Notes under the pieces: model-generated | Told to the model about the DNA's origin: nothing | What the model saw: the letters and a program-made list of their open reading frames with translations, nothing else | Database searches by the model: none | In this document: positions 43,864 to 52,283 of the stretch, in pieces | How positions within the stretch are numbered: the first letter of the stretch is position 1 | Layout of the letters: every line of letters starts with the position of its first letter | Made by a program: the position numbers and the translations under genes | Assembly (NCBI GenBank): GCA_020073585.1 | Contig: JAIQEV010000003.1 | Coordinates: 1 to 64,000, forward strand | From: Terriglobia bacterium | GTDB taxonomy: Bacteria > Acidobacteriota > Terriglobia > Acidiferrales > UBA7541 | DNA: 64,000 bases | Direction: 5' to 3'

Positions 43864-45414
43864 TTGGCTGACCCCGTCCACATCGCCGCAATCGACGCCG
43901 GCTCCAACGCCATCCGCATCTCCATCGCCCGCGCCTATTCCGCGCTGGATATCGAGCCCCTGCACTCCGAGCGCTGCGCCCTGCGCCTGGGCGAGAGCGT
44001 CTTCCTGCGCCACCGCTTCAGCGAAGAGACCCTGGCCCGGGCCGTAAAAGCCTTCCGCCATTTCCGCTCCCTCCTCGACGAATACGACGTGACCCGCTAC
44101 CGCGCCGTGGCCACCAGCGCCTCCCGCGAGGCCCGCAATCGCGGCTCCCTGGTCCGCCGCATCAAGCAGAAGAGCCGCATCCGCCTGGAAGTGATCGGCG
44201 GCGCCGAAGAGTCGCGCCTCGGCCGCGAGGCCGTGCTGGCCGCCGTCAGCCCGGAAGCCCCGCCCCGCTGCATCGTGGACCTCGGCGGCGGCAGCCTGGA
44301 GATCAGCCTGCTCCGCGATCACGCCTTGCAGCAGAGCGTGCAGCTCCCCGTGGGCACGGTGCGCCTGATGACCACCTTGGACATGCCCGGCGTGATGCGC
44401 CCTTCCCAGGCCGAGCAGGTGCGCCGCTATGTCCGCGCCCTGCTCGAATCGCGCCTGCCCGCGCGTCCCAACCTCGGCGGGCAGATTGCCGTGGCCTGCG
44501 GCGGCAACGCCGAAACCCTCGCCAATATCGCCCCCGGCCCCCGCGCTTATGGCGTGGCCACCCTCGATCTCGCCCGCCTGCGCGAGCGTCTGCCCTCCAT
44601 CCTCAAGCGCGACGTGCGCCAGCGCATGAAATCCTTCCGTGTGCGCCGCGACCGCGCCGACGTCATGGCCGTCGCCGCCATCATCTTTCTCACCCTCGGC
44701 CGCTATCTCAACCTGCGCACCCTCCTGGTCCCCGGCGCCGGCGTCCGCGAAGGTCTGCTGCAGGAGATCGCCCGCGAATCCTTCAGCCGCGCCGGGCGCC
44801 ATCGCTACGACGCCGCGGCCCGCCAGCTCCTCGCCGGCGCCCGCAGCTTTGCCCGCCGCCTCGCTCCCATGGCCTACGACCAGCAGCATGCCGAGCACGT
44901 CCGTGAGCTCAGCCTGATGCTCTTCGACCAGCTTCAGCCCGTTCATCATTTGCCGTCCCGCGCCCGCGTCCTCCTGGAAGCCGGCGCGCTCCTGCACGAC
45001 CTCGGACACATCGTCAGCCATCGCGGCCACCACAAGCACGGCGAATACCTGGTGCGCAACGGCGACATTGCCGGCTTGGAAGGTCCCGAGCGCGCCATGG
45101 TCGCCGGCTTGGTGCGCTACCACACCCGCAAATCCGAGCCCGCCCGCCACCACGCCTCCTATGCCTCCCTGAGCGGCGGCGACCAGCGCACCCTCCGCCG
45201 TCTGGCCTCCCTCCTGCGTCTCGCCGAGGCCCTCGACCATTCCCACCGCGAGCGCATCCGCGCCATCAAAGCCGCTTTCCGCCGCGGCGCCATTGGCCTG
45301 CAAATCCAGGCCCGCGGCGACGCCCGCGAGGATCTGCTCTGCGCCGCGCGCTGCACCACACTCTTTGAAAAGGAATTTCGCGTGAAACTCTTATTCCGCC
45401 AGGCGGCGGTCTAA
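43864..45414 (+). CDS. ppx: Ppx/GppA exopolyphosphatase with C-terminal HD domain
   Basis: A 516-residue phosphatase of the ASKHA fold. N-terminal phosphate motifs: AIDAGSNAIRIS (9-20), CIVDLGGGSLEISLL (136-150) and VACGGNAETLA. The C-terminal half is an HD-type domain (about 320-510) with LHDLGH at 377-382 and VRYHTRK at 417-423. The family hydrolyses polyphosphate or pppGpp. The start appears to be TTG 43864; no ATG or GTG lies before the conserved DAGSN motif. It follows the second kinase gene by 7 bp and precedes sixA by 19 bp, so the genes form an operon. Confidence 0.92.
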   Translation: MADPVHIAAIDAGSNAIRISIARAYSALDIEPLHSERCALRLGESVFLRHRFSEETLARAVKAFRHFRSLLDEYDVTRYRAVATSASREARNRGSLVRRIKQKSRIRLEVIGGAEESRLGREAVLAAVSPEAPPRCIVDLGGGSLEISLLRDHALQQSVQLPVGTVRLMTTLDMPGVMRPSQAEQVRRYVRALLESRLPARPNLGGQIAVACGGNAETLANIAPGPRAYGVATLDLARLRERLPSILKRDVRQRMKSFRVRRDRADVMAVAAIIFLTLGRYLNLRTLLVPGAGVREGLLQEIARESFSRAGRHRYDAAARQLLAGARSFARRLAPMAYDQQHAEHVRELSLMLFDQLQPVHHLPSRARVLLEAGALLHDLGHIVSHRGHHKHGEYLVRNGDIAGLEGPERAMVAGLVRYHTRKSEPARHHASYASLSGGDQRTLRRLASLLRLAEALDHSHRERIRAIKAAFRRGAIGLQIQARGDAREDLLCAARCTTLFEKEFRVKLLFRQAAV

Positions 45415-45433
45415 CTCAGCACGGGGAGCAAAC

Positions 45434-45934
45434 ATGCATCTCTTTATTGTGCGCCACGGTATCGCCATCGAGCGCGGCGCTCCAAAATGTCCCCCGGACC
45501 CCGAGCGCTTTCTCACCGAAGAGGGCATTGCCAAGACCCAGCAGTCGGCCAGGGGCGTGGTGGCCCTGGGCGCCTCCGCCGATCTGCTGCTTTCCAGCCC
45601 CTACGTGCGCTCCCTGCAGACCGCCGAGATTTTTGCCGAAGCCCTGGGTTTTCCCGCGCCGAAGATCCGCAAGTCGGAAGCTCTCCTGCCCGGCGCGGAC
45701 CCCCTGCTCATCTTCCGCGAACTGGCCCGCGAGAAGCTGGGCGCGACCGTCTTCCTCTTCGGACATGCCCCGCAACTCGACGACCTGATCGCCTACGCCC
45801 TGGGTTCCCAGCACGCCTTCACCGCCCTGAAGAAAACGGGCGTCGCGCAGATCGACCTGACGCGCATCTCCCCGCCCGCGGGCATCCTCGTCTGGGTCGC
45901 TCCGCCAAAAATGCTCCGCCGTTCGGGGAAGTAA
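45434..45934 (+). CDS. sixA: SixA-type phosphohistidine phosphatase
   Basis: A 166-residue histidine phosphatase. The RHG motif is at the N-terminus (MHLFIVRHGIAIERG), the second arginine region is SSPYVRSLQTAEI, and the second catalytic His lies in VFLFGHAPQLDDLIAY. SixA removes phosphate from histidine on phosphotransfer proteins; small members are also often found beside polyphosphate and CHAD genes. The ATG follows GGGGAGCAAAC. It converges on the CHAD gene, with only 15 bp between stops. Confidence 0.9.
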   Translation: MHLFIVRHGIAIERGAPKCPPDPERFLTEEGIAKTQQSARGVVALGASADLLLSSPYVRSLQTAEIFAEALGFPAPKIRKSEALLPGADPLLIFRELAREKLGATVFLFGHAPQLDDLIAYALGSQHAFTALKKTGVAQIDLTRISPPAGILVWVAPPKMLRRSGK

Positions 45935-45949
45935 GCACCCGCGCGTCTC

Positions 45950-47545
45950 TTAATCCGCAGGGCCGGCAATCCCCGCTTCCTCCGTGTCGGGAGCGCCGGG
46001 GACGCCTTTCTCGGCGGGCTCGATGAGCAAGGCGCGGCCCAGCGCCTGTTCCAGCAGATGCTTCCCGGCAGCCAGCCGCGAGACGCTCTCCAAACTATTC
46101 ACCCATCCCGGCACGCGCAGCACCACCGTCTCCCCCGCGCCTTGCGCGCGCAGACCGGCCTGCGCTTCCACGCCGCAGCGCCGCAGCGCCCGCGCCAGCC
46201 GCAGCAGCCCCGCGAGCAGGCGCACCAGCCGCTGCTGCTCTTCGGAAAGCGCCGCGAAGCCGCGGTGTCCCGGTTTGGGCTCCGCGCCGCGATGGTAGCG
46301 CACCGTTTCTCCCAGTAACTCCCACTCCGCGCCGTTCCAGCCGGGAGGCGCGGGAAGCTTCTGCAGCATGGCCCGCGCCGCTTTGTGCGGCGGCTTGCGG
46401 TTCTGCGCTCCGCCAATCCCGTGCAGCTGCGCGGCGGCCTGCAGGATGCGCCGCGCCGCAGGCTCGCGCAATGCCGGCGCCGCGCCCGCGGCGGCCAGCA
46501 CCCCGGCAATGCGCAGCGCCAGCCGGGAAACTTTGGACGTGCGCCGCCGGTGCGCGTCCAGCGCCCGCGCCGTAACCCGCAGCCGCGCCTGCGCCGCCGC
46601 CTCCAACTGCGCGCCCTGCGGCAGCCCGCTGCGCCACACGTGCCACAGCCCGGTGCGCCCCAGCGTCAGTTGCCGGTAGGTCTGCAGGCGCTCCCCGCGC
46701 TCGCGCTCCAGCGTGCGCCGGAAGGCCCCCGCGGATTCCGCGGGCAGATTTCCCGCTTCGCCCTTCAGCAGCTCCCCCAGGACGTCGAGATCGTGCACAT
46801 CCCCGAGCAGGTCCTGCGCGCGCTTCAGGCTCTCTTCCCAGGCCGGCAATTGCTGCGGCAAAAGGTTTTCCACGGTGTAGCGGAATCTCTTCAGCCCGAT
46901 GCGCAGCAGGTGCCACGGCTTGGGCCGCTCCGTGCGCAAGGCCCGCGCGTGCAGCTCGTGCGCCGCTTCGAAGCGCTCCAGCGCCAGGCACTGCGCCGCG
47001 GGCCCGTCCGCGGGCGCCAGCAGCGCTCGCCGCCGCAGCCCGCGCTCCAGCCTCTTCCAGCCGGCCGCGTCGAATTTTTCCGCGGCGCGCAACGCTGCCG
47101 CCTCCGCCTCGTGCTCCCGCGCTTCCAGGATTTCCAGCAGGCGGCTCCGCGCGGCATCCTTTTCTTCGGGCGCCAGCCGCCGTACCCAGCCTTCCAGCAC
47201 TTGGGCGTCGCGCCAGGCTCCCAGCTCGCGGAAGAGTTTCGCGGGCGCCTTGCGCAGTTGCTTCCAGCCGGGCGTGGGATCGGCTTCCTGCAGCGCCGCG
47301 GCCAGTGAGCGGCAGCGCCGAATGGCCACCCGCAGATCGTGCACCGCATCCTGCTCGCGGGTGCTGCACACCCGCTCCAGTTCCTTGCGCACCCGCCCCA
47401 TCCAGTAGGAGAGGCCGAGCCGCTCGGTTGAGGGAACAGCGGCGACCGTTGACCGCTCAGCGGTCAAACCGGAAGCTGAATGCTGAGCGGTCGCACCGGA
47501 AGTTGACGATTTCGCGGTTACGGAGATGCGGGTAGCGCTGGCCAT
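45950..47545 (-). CDS. CHAD-domain protein with Ppx-like degenerate HD domain
   Basis: A 531-residue protein. Residues about 41-325 form a CHAD domain of basic helices with the conserved His/Lys/Arg patterns (AVHDLRVAIRRCRSL, WHLLRIGLKRFRYTVENLLP), which in studied members binds polyphosphate. Residues about 345-510 align with the C-terminal HD domain of the Ppx at 43864 (QLHGIGG against LLHDLGH, VRYHRG against VRYHTR, LLAGLLRLARAL against LASLLRLAEAL), but the HD pair has become HG and the next His is Gly. Residues 10-36 are three 9-residue repeats produced by the palindrome array. ATG 47545 has no clear ribosome site, and a later start (for example Met49) is possible. Confidence 0.85.
   Translation of the reverse strand: MASATRISVTAKSSTSGATAQHSASGLTAERSTVAAVPSTERLGLSYWMGRVRKELERVCSTREQDAVHDLRVAIRRCRSLAAALQEADPTPGWKQLRKAPAKLFRELGAWRDAQVLEGWVRRLAPEEKDAARSRLLEILEAREHEAEAAALRAAEKFDAAGWKRLERGLRRRALLAPADGPAAQCLALERFEAAHELHARALRTERPKPWHLLRIGLKRFRYTVENLLPQQLPAWEESLKRAQDLLGDVHDLDVLGELLKGEAGNLPAESAGAFRRTLERERGERLQTYRQLTLGRTGLWHVWRSGLPQGAQLEAAAQARLRVTARALDAHRRRTSKVSRLALRIAGVLAAAGAAPALREPAARRILQAAAQLHGIGGAQNRKPPHKAARAMLQKLPAPPGWNGAEWELLGETVRYHRGAEPKPGHRGFAALSEEQQRLVRLLAGLLRLARALRRCGVEAQAGLRAQGAGETVVLRVPGWVNSLESVSRLAAGKHLLEQALGRALLIEPAEKGVPGAPDTEEAGIAGPAD
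47450..47520. repeat. Three-unit array of the dispersed palindrome inside the CHAD gene start
   Basis: Units at 47450-47466 (TGACCGC-TCA-GCGGTCA), 47477-47493 (degenerate, TGAATGC-TGA-GCGGTCG) and 47504-47520 (TGACGAT-TTC-GCGGTTA), with exact 27-bp period and CCGGAAG spacers. The spacer orientation is the same as in the 40 kb array, antisense to the CHAD gene. Because 27 is a multiple of 3, the frame stays open and encodes 9-residue repeats. Confidence 0.75.
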
Positions 47546-47565
47546 AAACACGCCGAAAGGAGATG

Positions 47566-48867
47566 CTACAGGGTAGCCCTTTGCGACAGGCGCGTCCAGA
47601 CCAGCGTCCGGGGAAGCAGGTCGGGCAGCATCCCGCACAGCACCCCGCCCATAAGCAGCGTCATGGTCGCGGCGATGACGAAGACGTGGCTGGGGTCCGG
47701 ATGGCCCAGCCGCAGCATGGCGTACTGGGCCAGCGGCTGCATGGCAATCCCCACAAAAGAAAGGAGATTCGAGGCGGCTATGGTGCGCCCTTTCTCCTCC
47801 GGCGCCGGCCGCGCCTGGATCAGCGCATTCACCGGCACCGAAAAGAACCCCGCGCAGCCCCCCAGCGCCACCAGCAGCCCCAGCACCTCCGGGAACTGCC
47901 GCCCGGGCCAGGCCAGGGCCACCGCCAGCGCCGCGATCCCGGCCATGGCCGGGAGAATCATCCCGTGCTCGATCTTGTTCCGCGAAACATACCCGGCCGC
48001 GAAGCTCCCGAAGGCGATCCCCAGGCTCAGCCCCGCCAGCAGGTAGCTGCTGTGCACCTCGTCCACCCGCAGCACGTCCGTCGCATACAGCACGATATTC
48101 AGCAGCAGCAGGGAAGCCAGAAACCAGAAAAACGTGTTGGCCACCACCGCCGTCCACAGGAAGTCGTCGCGCCGCATGCGCTGCAGCTCCCGCACGAACC
48201 CGCCCGGCCAGTTCCAGGAGAAGCGCCGCGCCGGGTCCGCCGCCGGAAGCCGTGTGATTCCCAGGCTGGTGGAAATCCCCAGCGCCGAGAGCCCCAGGAA
48301 AACCACCCCCGACCACGCTTGCCGCCCCGCGAAGACGTGCGCCAGTATGCCCCCGGCCAGCGTCCCGGTAATCGCCGCCAGGAACGTTCCCAGCTCCAGA
48401 ATCCCGTTGCCCCACGAGAGCCGGTGCAGCGGCAGAAGCTCCGGCAACAGCGAGTATTTCGTCGGCCCGAAAACCGCCGCCTGCGCGCTCACCAGAAAGA
48501 GCGCCGCTCCCGCCAGCGCCAGATGCCCCCCGGCCAGCGCCCAGGCCGCAAAGACCATCACGCACAGCTCGCAGCACTTGGTTGTCAGCGTCACCCCGCG
48601 CTTGCTGTAGCGGTCCGCGAAATATCCCCCGGGAATGGAAAACAGAATGAACGGCACGGAAAAAAGCAGCGGCACCACTAGTACGAAGAGAAAATCCCGC
48701 CGCTCCCGCGGCAGCCCCGCCTCCAGCACCAGAAATCCCACCAGCCAGCGCAGCGCGTTGTCGCTGAATGCGCTCTGGAATTGCGTCACGATCAGCATCC
48801 AAAAGCCAAGGAGCGGCCGGCGCCCGGCCGAGGCAGTCGTGGCAGGCAGTGCACCTAGGTGGCTCAT
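47566..48867 (-). CDS. MFS transporter, LplT (lysophospholipid) type
   Basis: A 433-residue polytopic protein. FWMLIVTQFQSAFSDNALRW in helix 1, the loop motif GGYFADRYSKRGVTLTTKCCE, and SAQAAVFGPTKYSLLPELLP after helix 4 are the pattern of LplT-like MFS proteins, which flip lysophospholipids inward. LplT is often joined to or next to the Aas acyltransferase; none is encoded here. ATG 48867 is the first start in frame and matches the family N-terminus. The CHAD gene follows after 20 bp on the same strand. Confidence 0.82.
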   Translation of the reverse strand: MSHLGALPATTASAGRRPLLGFWMLIVTQFQSAFSDNALRWLVGFLVLEAGLPRERRDFLFVLVVPLLFSVPFILFSIPGGYFADRYSKRGVTLTTKCCELCVMVFAAWALAGGHLALAGAALFLVSAQAAVFGPTKYSLLPELLPLHRLSWGNGILELGTFLAAITGTLAGGILAHVFAGRQAWSGVVFLGLSALGISTSLGITRLPAADPARRFSWNWPGGFVRELQRMRRDDFLWTAVVANTFFWFLASLLLLNIVLYATDVLRVDEVHSSYLLAGLSLGIAFGSFAAGYVSRNKIEHGMILPAMAGIAALAVALAWPGRQFPEVLGLLVALGGCAGFFSVPVNALIQARPAPEEKGRTIAASNLLSFVGIAMQPLAQYAMLRLGHPDPSHVFVIAATMTLLMGGVLCGMLPDLLPRTLVWTRLSQRATL

Positions 48868-49193
48868 GCGGTGCGCGGAGTGTACCCGCGGAACCCCCGC
48901 CGGGGCAAGCGCGGGATGGAGAAGCCCCTAGCCGCCGAGCGCCCTCCGGGTCGTCTACCCTCTCGGCGCTTGTGGCTCGGATGCTTCTGCGGAACTCCGC
49001 GGACCATGCTTCGTGCGCAGGCGAGGGACCCATCGCTTGTATTTCACGAGTCGCTCGTGACAATCGAGAAACACCTTCCTGTCCCTTTTCAACTTTCAAC
49101 TGTCGACTGTTAACTTCCTGCCGGCCAAGATTCCTTGCGGGAAAGAGCAGGGGAGTGCTATCTTTCGCCATCGCTGGTAAGAGGGAAAAGCCG
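48868..49193. other. Divergent intergenic region without a gene
   Basis: Between the MFS and acetyltransferase starts. It contains a perfect inverted repeat TCACGAG-TCG-CTCGTGA (49044-49060) and a run of CAACT-like repeats (49090-49112). No open frame here has a ribosome site or family resemblance. Confidence 0.45.
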
Positions 49194-49649
49194 ATGCCCA
49201 AACCCATTTACATCCGGGACCTTCGCGCGGAAGATCTGCCTGCTCTGGTGAATATCGAGGAACGGACCACGGGCGTGGCTCGTCCCGAATACTGGCGGAA
49301 GAGAATGGAACTTTCCGAAGCCATACGCCCGCACTGGACCTCTCTGGTTGCGGAGACGGATAACCGCGTGGTGGGCTTCGCCTTCGGCAGGGCCGGCGAG
49401 CTCGAGTTCGGCCTTCCCGGAACCGTCGCCTGGATCGAGATGCTCGGCGTGGACCCGGCCTACCGGCACCGGGGAATTGCCGCCCAGTTGATCGAGCACT
49501 TTACTTCGTCCGCGCACGACCACGGAATTCAGACCATCTTCACCCTCGTCAGCAAGGGCCACGCCGAAATGGAGAAATTTTTCACCAAGCAGGGATTTAC
49601 TCAGGGCGAGATGCTGCATTTCAAAAAAGAAGTCCGCAGTGATCTTTGA
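49194..49649 (+). CDS. GNAT-family N-acetyltransferase
   Basis: A 151-residue GNAT protein. The acetyl-CoA loop is in VDPAYRHRGIAAQLIEHF (Q/RxxGxA pattern), preceded by the strand AWIEMLGV and followed by GIQTIFTLVSKGHAEMEKFF and KQGFTQGEMLHFKKEV. It should transfer an acetyl group to an amine of a protein, peptide or small molecule; the acceptor is unknown. ATG 49194 (MPKPIYIRDLRAEDLPALV) has GAGGGAAAAGCCG upstream and is the normal GNAT start; the frame is open further upstream but is not conserved. Confidence 0.88.
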   Translation: MPKPIYIRDLRAEDLPALVNIEERTTGVARPEYWRKRMELSEAIRPHWTSLVAETDNRVVGFAFGRAGELEFGLPGTVAWIEMLGVDPAYRHRGIAAQLIEHFTSSAHDHGIQTIFTLVSKGHAEMEKFFTKQGFTQGEMLHFKKEVRSDL

Positions 49650-49690
49650 GGTGTCCTTCCATCGTAGCGATCGCCGTGGACGCCGCTCCT

Positions 49691-49726
49691 CTCTGCGCTT
49701 CTCTGCGCTCTCCGCGTCTCTGCGTT
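49691..49726. repeat. Short CTCTGCG-type direct repeats
   Basis: CTCTGCGCTT, CTCTGCGCTC, TCCGCGT and CTCTGCGTT follow each other: an imperfect 10-bp tandem repeat. Confidence 0.5.
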
Positions 49727-50231
49727 GTCTTTTTCTCCACTCTTTCTCGAATCCCTTTCGCCCTGTGCAGGCGCCCACTGTCTTCCCCAGCCCCGGATGC
49801 GCTTCGCCGCATCATTCGAATGCCGCTAAATAGAATTGACCGTGAAGTACTCATCGGCTATAATGTTTTTGTTTTTGGCGCGGAGGAGACAGGACAACAC
49901 GCCCTTGTCCGCGCAACTCGCCCGCCCGCAACTCTCTTTCCCCGGCCACCACGTTACGAACTACCCCTCCGCCGAACCTCTTCTGCAACCCCTGCAGAAT
50001 CAGCTCTTACGCACCCCTCCGCAACAATATGCAAACAAAGAATTTCAACCTCCCTGCTTTGATACTCTTGTGCAACCTCCTCGCGTAACCCCTTTAGATT
50101 CCGCTCTTACAAAAACCACCGGGGGTGGGGGTGCTCCCCTGGCCATTTCTCTAAACAAAAACTTTAACTATCTTGGCGAACTTGCCTCGCGCCTGCCGCA
50201 GCGCGCATCGCGACTCCCAGGGGCTCTCTTC

Positions 50232-50262
50232 CACGAGTCACAAGTCACGAGTCACAAGTCAC
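50232..50262. repeat. 14-bp tandem repeat
   Basis: CACGAGTCACAAGT occurs twice in a row and is followed by CAC, about 50 bp upstream of the tRNA gene. Confidence 0.6.
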
Positions 50263-50314
50263 TTTCCTCCGCCTTGAGCCCGCGTGGCCCCCATGCTATG
50301 TTGAAAGGCGCAAG

Positions 50315-50400
50315 GCCGGAGTGGCGGAATGGCAGACGCGGCGGACTCAAAATCCGCTGGCCGCAAGGCTGTGTGGGTTCGACTCCCTCCTCCGGTACCA
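50315..50400 (+). tRNA. tRNA-Leu (anticodon CAA)
   Basis: Acceptor arm GCCGGAG pairs with CTCCGGT, followed by A and encoded CCA (50398-50400). The anticodon stem GCGGA/TCCGC holds loop CTCAAAA, giving anticodon CAA. A long variable arm (around GGCCGCAAGGCT) marks a class II tRNA, and GGGTTCGACTCCC is the T arm. Length 86 nt. Confidence 0.95.
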
Positions 50401-50435
50401 ATCTTTCTCCACCACGCTTTCCCAAAGGACTGGCC

Positions 50436-51344
50436 ATGAGACGAAGCCTACTGGCGCTGGGGATGGCGCTGCTGCTGGCGGCGAGTGTGTGCGCGCAGGA
50501 GCCAAAAGCGCCCGCGCAAGCGGAAGACGCCAAGCTGGCGACGGCGATGCGCGCCGTCGAGGAGCGCATCGCGGCGAGCGGGGCGGAGGTGGGCATCGCG
50601 CTGCGCACCCTGGACGGCCAGACCGAGTGGTACCGCCACGCCGACGAGGCCTTTCATGCCGCCAGCACGATGAAGCTGCCGGTGATGATCGAGCTGTACC
50701 GCCAGGCGGCCATCGGCAAGTTGCGCCTGGACGAGCCGCTCCTGGTGCGCAACGAATTCCACAGCATCGTGGACGGCTCGGTCTATGCGCTGGACGTGGG
50801 CGTGGATTCCGAGGGCGAACTGTACAAGGCCCTGGGGCAGACGCGCACGCTCGATCAGCTATGCGAAGCGATGATCACGGTGAGCAGCAACCTGGCGGCC
50901 AACCTGCTCATCGAGCGGCTGGGCATCGAGAATATCCGCGCCACCACCCAGGCGCTGCATGCCGATGGCATGCACGTCCTGCGCGGGGTGGAGGACGGGA
51001 AGGCCTACGACAAGGGCCTGAACAACACCACCACGGCGCGGGGCTTGCTCATCCTGCTGAAAGCCATCGTCCAGGGGAAGGCGGTGGATGAGGCTTCCAG
51101 CCGCAAGATGGCCGAAATGCTCAAGCGCCAGAAGTGGAATGAGGCCATCCCCGCGGGGCTGCCTCCGGGCACGGTGGTGGCCCACAAGACCGGGGAGATC
51201 ACCGGCATTCACCACGATGCGGCCATCGTTTATGCGCCGCGGCCCTTCGTGCTGGTGATTCTGGTGCGCGGCCTGGCCGATTCCAAACAGAGCGCCGCGC
51301 TCATGGCGAATATCGCACGGGAGTTGTACGTTGCGACGCAGTAG
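50436..51344 (+). CDS. Class A beta-lactamase-like serine hydrolase
   Basis: A 302-residue exported protein. After a signal peptide (MRRSLLALGMALLLAASVCA, ending near AQ), the serine active-site motif is STMK in FHAASTMKLPVMIELY. The second motif is SSN in MITVSSNLAANLL, at the SDN position, and the third is KTG in VVAHKTGEITG. A Glu lies in the omega-loop region (RGVEDGKAYDKGLNN). This is the Beta-lactamase2 fold. It may hydrolyse beta-lactams or be a related peptidase or esterase; the SDN to SSN change makes true resistance uncertain. It starts 35 bp after the tRNA with AAGGACTGGCC upstream. Confidence 0.82.
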   Translation: MRRSLLALGMALLLAASVCAQEPKAPAQAEDAKLATAMRAVEERIAASGAEVGIALRTLDGQTEWYRHADEAFHAASTMKLPVMIELYRQAAIGKLRLDEPLLVRNEFHSIVDGSVYALDVGVDSEGELYKALGQTRTLDQLCEAMITVSSNLAANLLIERLGIENIRATTQALHADGMHVLRGVEDGKAYDKGLNNTTTARGLLILLKAIVQGKAVDEASSRKMAEMLKRQKWNEAIPAGLPPGTVVAHKTGEITGIHHDAAIVYAPRPFVLVILVRGLADSKQSAALMANIARELYVATQ

Positions 51345-51464
51345 AGCCATCTTCCGGGCGGGCCCGCGCATCGAAGGCCTTAGAATGGCCCCAGCCAGCC
51401 AAAAAACTGCTTTCTCCGGTCTTCCGGGACGCAGGCTTTCCGGGACCGCAAACAGGAGGGAACG

Positions 51465-52283
51465 ATGAAGGGATTCGCAAAGATTCTGGGTGCCGCGCTG
51501 CTCGCCCTGGCGTTTGCGGGCGCAGCTTCCGCCGATACGCTGGAGCTGAAAGACGGACGGGTGTTGCAGGGGCGCTACCTGGGCGGGACGCAGGCGGTGT
51601 TGCGCTTCGATGTGGACGGCCGGGTCGAGACTTTTTCGGTGAACGAGATCGTGGCCCTGACGTTCACGGGGGCTGCGGCTCCCGCGGCGGCAGCCGAGCC
51701 CGAACCGCAGCCCGCGCCGGCCCCGAAACATCGCGCGGCGGCTGCGCCGGACGGCGCCATCACCATCGCGGCGGGCACGCCGCTGCTAGTGCGCATGATT
51801 GACGGCGTGGACTCCTCGAAGAACCACGTGGGCGATATTTTCCACGCCAGCCTGGAGACCGATCTGCTGGCGGACGACGTGCTCGTGGCCCGCAAGGGCG
51901 CGGATGTCTACGGGCGTCTGGCGGAGGCCAAGGAAGCGGGGCACATGTCCGGCAGCGCCGAGCTGCAACTGGAGCTGACGCGCATCGTCATTGACGGGCG
52001 CGACTATCCGCTGGTGACCAGCGAATACGAATTGAAGGGCAAGGGCCGCGGCACGAACACCGCGCAGAAAGTGGGCGGCGGAGCCGTGGTGGGCGCGATC
52101 ATCGGCGCAATCGCCGGCGGCGGCAAGGGCGCGGCCATCGGCGCGGGCGCGGGTGGCGCGGCGGGCGCGGGCGTGCAGGTGCTGACCCGCGGGCAGCAGG
52201 TGAAGGTGCCCAGCGAAACGCTGCTGGAGTTCCGCCTGCAGCAGCCCCTCTCCGTGCGGCCTTCTAGCCGGACGCAGCGCTAG
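51465..52283 (+). CDS. Secreted glycine-zipper protein, paralogue of 28566
   Basis: A 272-residue protein with a signal peptide ([20 protein letters not shown], ending near ASA). Then a small beta domain ([20 protein letters not shown], about 25-65), a Pro/Ala linker, a beta-rich domain (about 95-190; [20 protein letters not shown]) and a glycine zipper ([20 protein letters not shown], about 207-240). The last two parts match the lipoprotein at 28566-29243, but there is no lipobox. Function unknown; the zipper suggests membrane association. AGGAGGGAACG precedes the ATG. Confidence 0.8.
   Translation: MKGFAKILGAALLALAFAGAASADTLELKDGRVLQGRYLGGTQAVLRFDVDGRVETFSVNEIVALTFTGAAAPAAAAEPEPQPAPAPKHRAAAAPDGAITIAAGTPLLVRMIDGVDSSKNHVGDIFHASLETDLLADDVLVARKGADVYGRLAEAKEAGHMSGSAELQLELTRIVIDGRDYPLVTSEYELKGKGRGTNTAQKVGGGAVVGAIIGAIAGGGKGAAIGAGAGGAAGAGVQVLTRGQQVKVPSETLLEFRLQQPLSVRPSSRTQR

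Larger units (their letters stand above)
49650..50314. other. Long intergenic region before tRNA-Leu
   Basis: 665 bp without a supported gene. A frame runs open from 49836 through the tRNA into the beta-lactamase-like gene, but it is low-complexity, has no ribosome site and spans the tRNA, so it is rejected. Contents: CTCTGCG repeats (49691-49726) and a 14-bp tandem repeat (50232-50262). Base composition is less GC-rich than the neighbours at 49990-50190. Confidence 0.5.

Noticed and set aside
45950-49207. One 1085-codon gene joining the CHAD protein with upstream sequence
   Set aside because: The upstream half is an out-of-frame shadow of the LplT-like MFS gene; the CHAD gene begins at or after 47545.
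49836-50435. Long N-terminal extension of the beta-lactamase-like gene
   Set aside because: The extension is low complexity and runs straight through tRNA-Leu; a signal peptide and ribosome site mark ATG 50436.
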